Shown piece by piece: positions 63,500-64,000 of a stretch of 64,000 nt of DNA. The stretch is from NCBI GenBank assembly GCA_943736015.1, contig OX031071.1, positions 43,340,619-43,404,618 on the forward strand, given 5' to 3'. The notes under the pieces are model-generated. The model was not told the DNA's origin and searched no databases. It was given only the letters and a program-made list of their open reading frames with translations. Every line of letters begins with the position of its first letter. Within the stretch, counting starts at the first letter, position 1. This DNA comes from Tridacna crocea (lineage: Eukaryota > Mollusca > Bivalvia > Cardiida > Cardiidae). Position numbers and translations under genes: made by a program.

Positions 63500-64000
63500 C
63501 TAGTCATAGACCGGACCTCCCGCAACGTTTGAGCACGTGCCATCCAAAACAATAGGGTTTTCTCTTATCGGGTTCAATACTGAGTGCGCTTGCCCTAGTA
63601 CATTCGAGACGATTACACTTTGCTCATCGAACATGTTCGATGATTCGGAAGTTTTGTACTTTTTTGAATTTTCTTCTTCCAGTGGCGATCTGGCCTTATT
63701 CTTATGGCCTTGCGATGATTTTTGCAGTGTTTTCCTAATGACATCATGTTCTGCAAGACTCTGGAAACGATTTGATAATGGTACTGGTGGATCAAATTCC
63801 CGGCTTCTGCGCTGAGTATTCGATTGAGGTCGAGGGTCACGAGAGTGATATTCACTCATAGGTATACCGGGGTTGTCGGTTTTTTCCTCTGGTATATACT
63901 GTGTACCGTTAATAAATAACTTGTCACGGATAAGCACTACTTTATTTTCTTTATTTGCCTTGAATTTTCTCATAACTGGGTAGAGGGTTTTCCGTTTTTG
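63500..64000 (-). CDS. LINE ORF1, unit 2, C-terminal part (cut by window edge)
   Basis: C-terminal 167 or so residues of the ORF1 protein, from 'KTLYPVMRKFKANKENK' to 'NVAGGPVYD', matching unit 1. The frame is still open at base 64000; the coiled coil and start lie outside the window. Confidence 0.85.
   Translation of the reverse strand, partial: QKRKTLYPVMRKFKANKENKVVLIRDKLFINGTQYIPEEKTDNPGIPMSEYHSRDPRPQSNTQRRSREFDPPVPLSNRFQSLAEHDVIRKTLQKSSQGHKNKARSPLEEENSKKYKTSESSNMFDEQSVIVSNVLGQAHSVLNPIRENPIVLDGTCSNVAGGPVYD

Larger units (their letters stand above)
58335..64000. repeat. Tandem duplication unit 2 (cut by window end)
   Basis: Direct copy of 51427-57102. Differences are sparse single substitutions (for example 'CCTCAGACG' for 'CCTCAAACG'), the GA-tract length and a nonsense change in ORF2. 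It includes a copy of the TA element at 58527-59311 and M1 remnants. Confidence 0.9.

Overview
The window is eukaryotic DNA with no recognisable intact host gene. It is AT-rich, crowded with transposable elements and without bacterial gene organisation. APE-type LINEs with microsatellite 3' tails, tRNA-headed SINEs ending in (AATC)n or 'GCGTTAAAC' domains, and abundant palindromic MITEs suggest a marine invertebrate, most likely a bivalve or other mollusc. That placement is inference from repeat style, not from a marker gene.

Main coding content. (1) A 5'-truncated LINE ORF2 at 2.4-4.1 kb with a damaged catalytic box (YADG), sitting inside a 139-bp direct duplication. (2) A 5'-truncated LINE ORF2 of a second family at 6.3-9.6 kb, with intact FADD and a (TATC)n tail. 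(3) A LINE C-terminal fragment at 0.47-0.99 kb. (4) A third LINE family on the minus strand at 52.7-58.3 kb, with both ORF1 (L1-ORF1p-like) and ORF2 (APE endonuclease, RT, zinc knuckle), present again in a tandem duplicate from 58,335 to the window edge. (5) A Ty3/gypsy pol on the minus strand at 33.8-36.4 kb with one nonsense codon in RT. (6) A decayed exon-like fragment at 16.0-16.5 kb, possibly HIRAN-like, inside a 3.2-kb TIR element.

Non-coding repeats. Local names used below: M1 = 229-bp TTAA-flanked MITE with TIR CCCTTTCCCAAAC and a ~66-bp central palindrome (about 20 full or partial copies); M2 = TTAA-ended element with a GATCAGACTGCAC hairpin; M3 = 441-bp TTAA-flanked element; M4 = 373-bp TTAA-flanked element with TIR GGTAGTGGACCC. 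SINE-A has a GATATAGCTCAG..GGTTCGAATCC head and GACGATAAATAAACG tail; SINE-B to SINE-E are other tRNA-like families. Several M elements sit exactly at TTAA sites inside SINE-A, giving filled-site structures that point to piggyBac-type TTAA targeting.

Large-scale layout. Three segments on the left (A 18.4-20.6, B 20.6-21.7, C 24.2-25.8 kb) recur on the right in reverse order and opposite strand (C' 40.2-41.8, B' 42.3-42.7, A' 49.7-51.6 kb). This is the signature of an old inverted duplication, centred near 33 kb and later expanded by insertions. Other notable structures are a ~0.9-kb element whose TIRs are minisatellites (45.4-46.3 kb), an abutting 820-bp near-perfect palindrome (46.3-47.1 kb), head-to-head SINE-A pairs at three loci, and several tandem arrays seeded from MITE or SINE ends.

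The most promising unusual observation is the LINE behaviour: a 139-bp target-site duplication at one insertion, and at another a 6.9-kb tandem repeat that could have arisen from a >1-kb target duplication followed by unequal exchange. No clearly new cellular system is visible.
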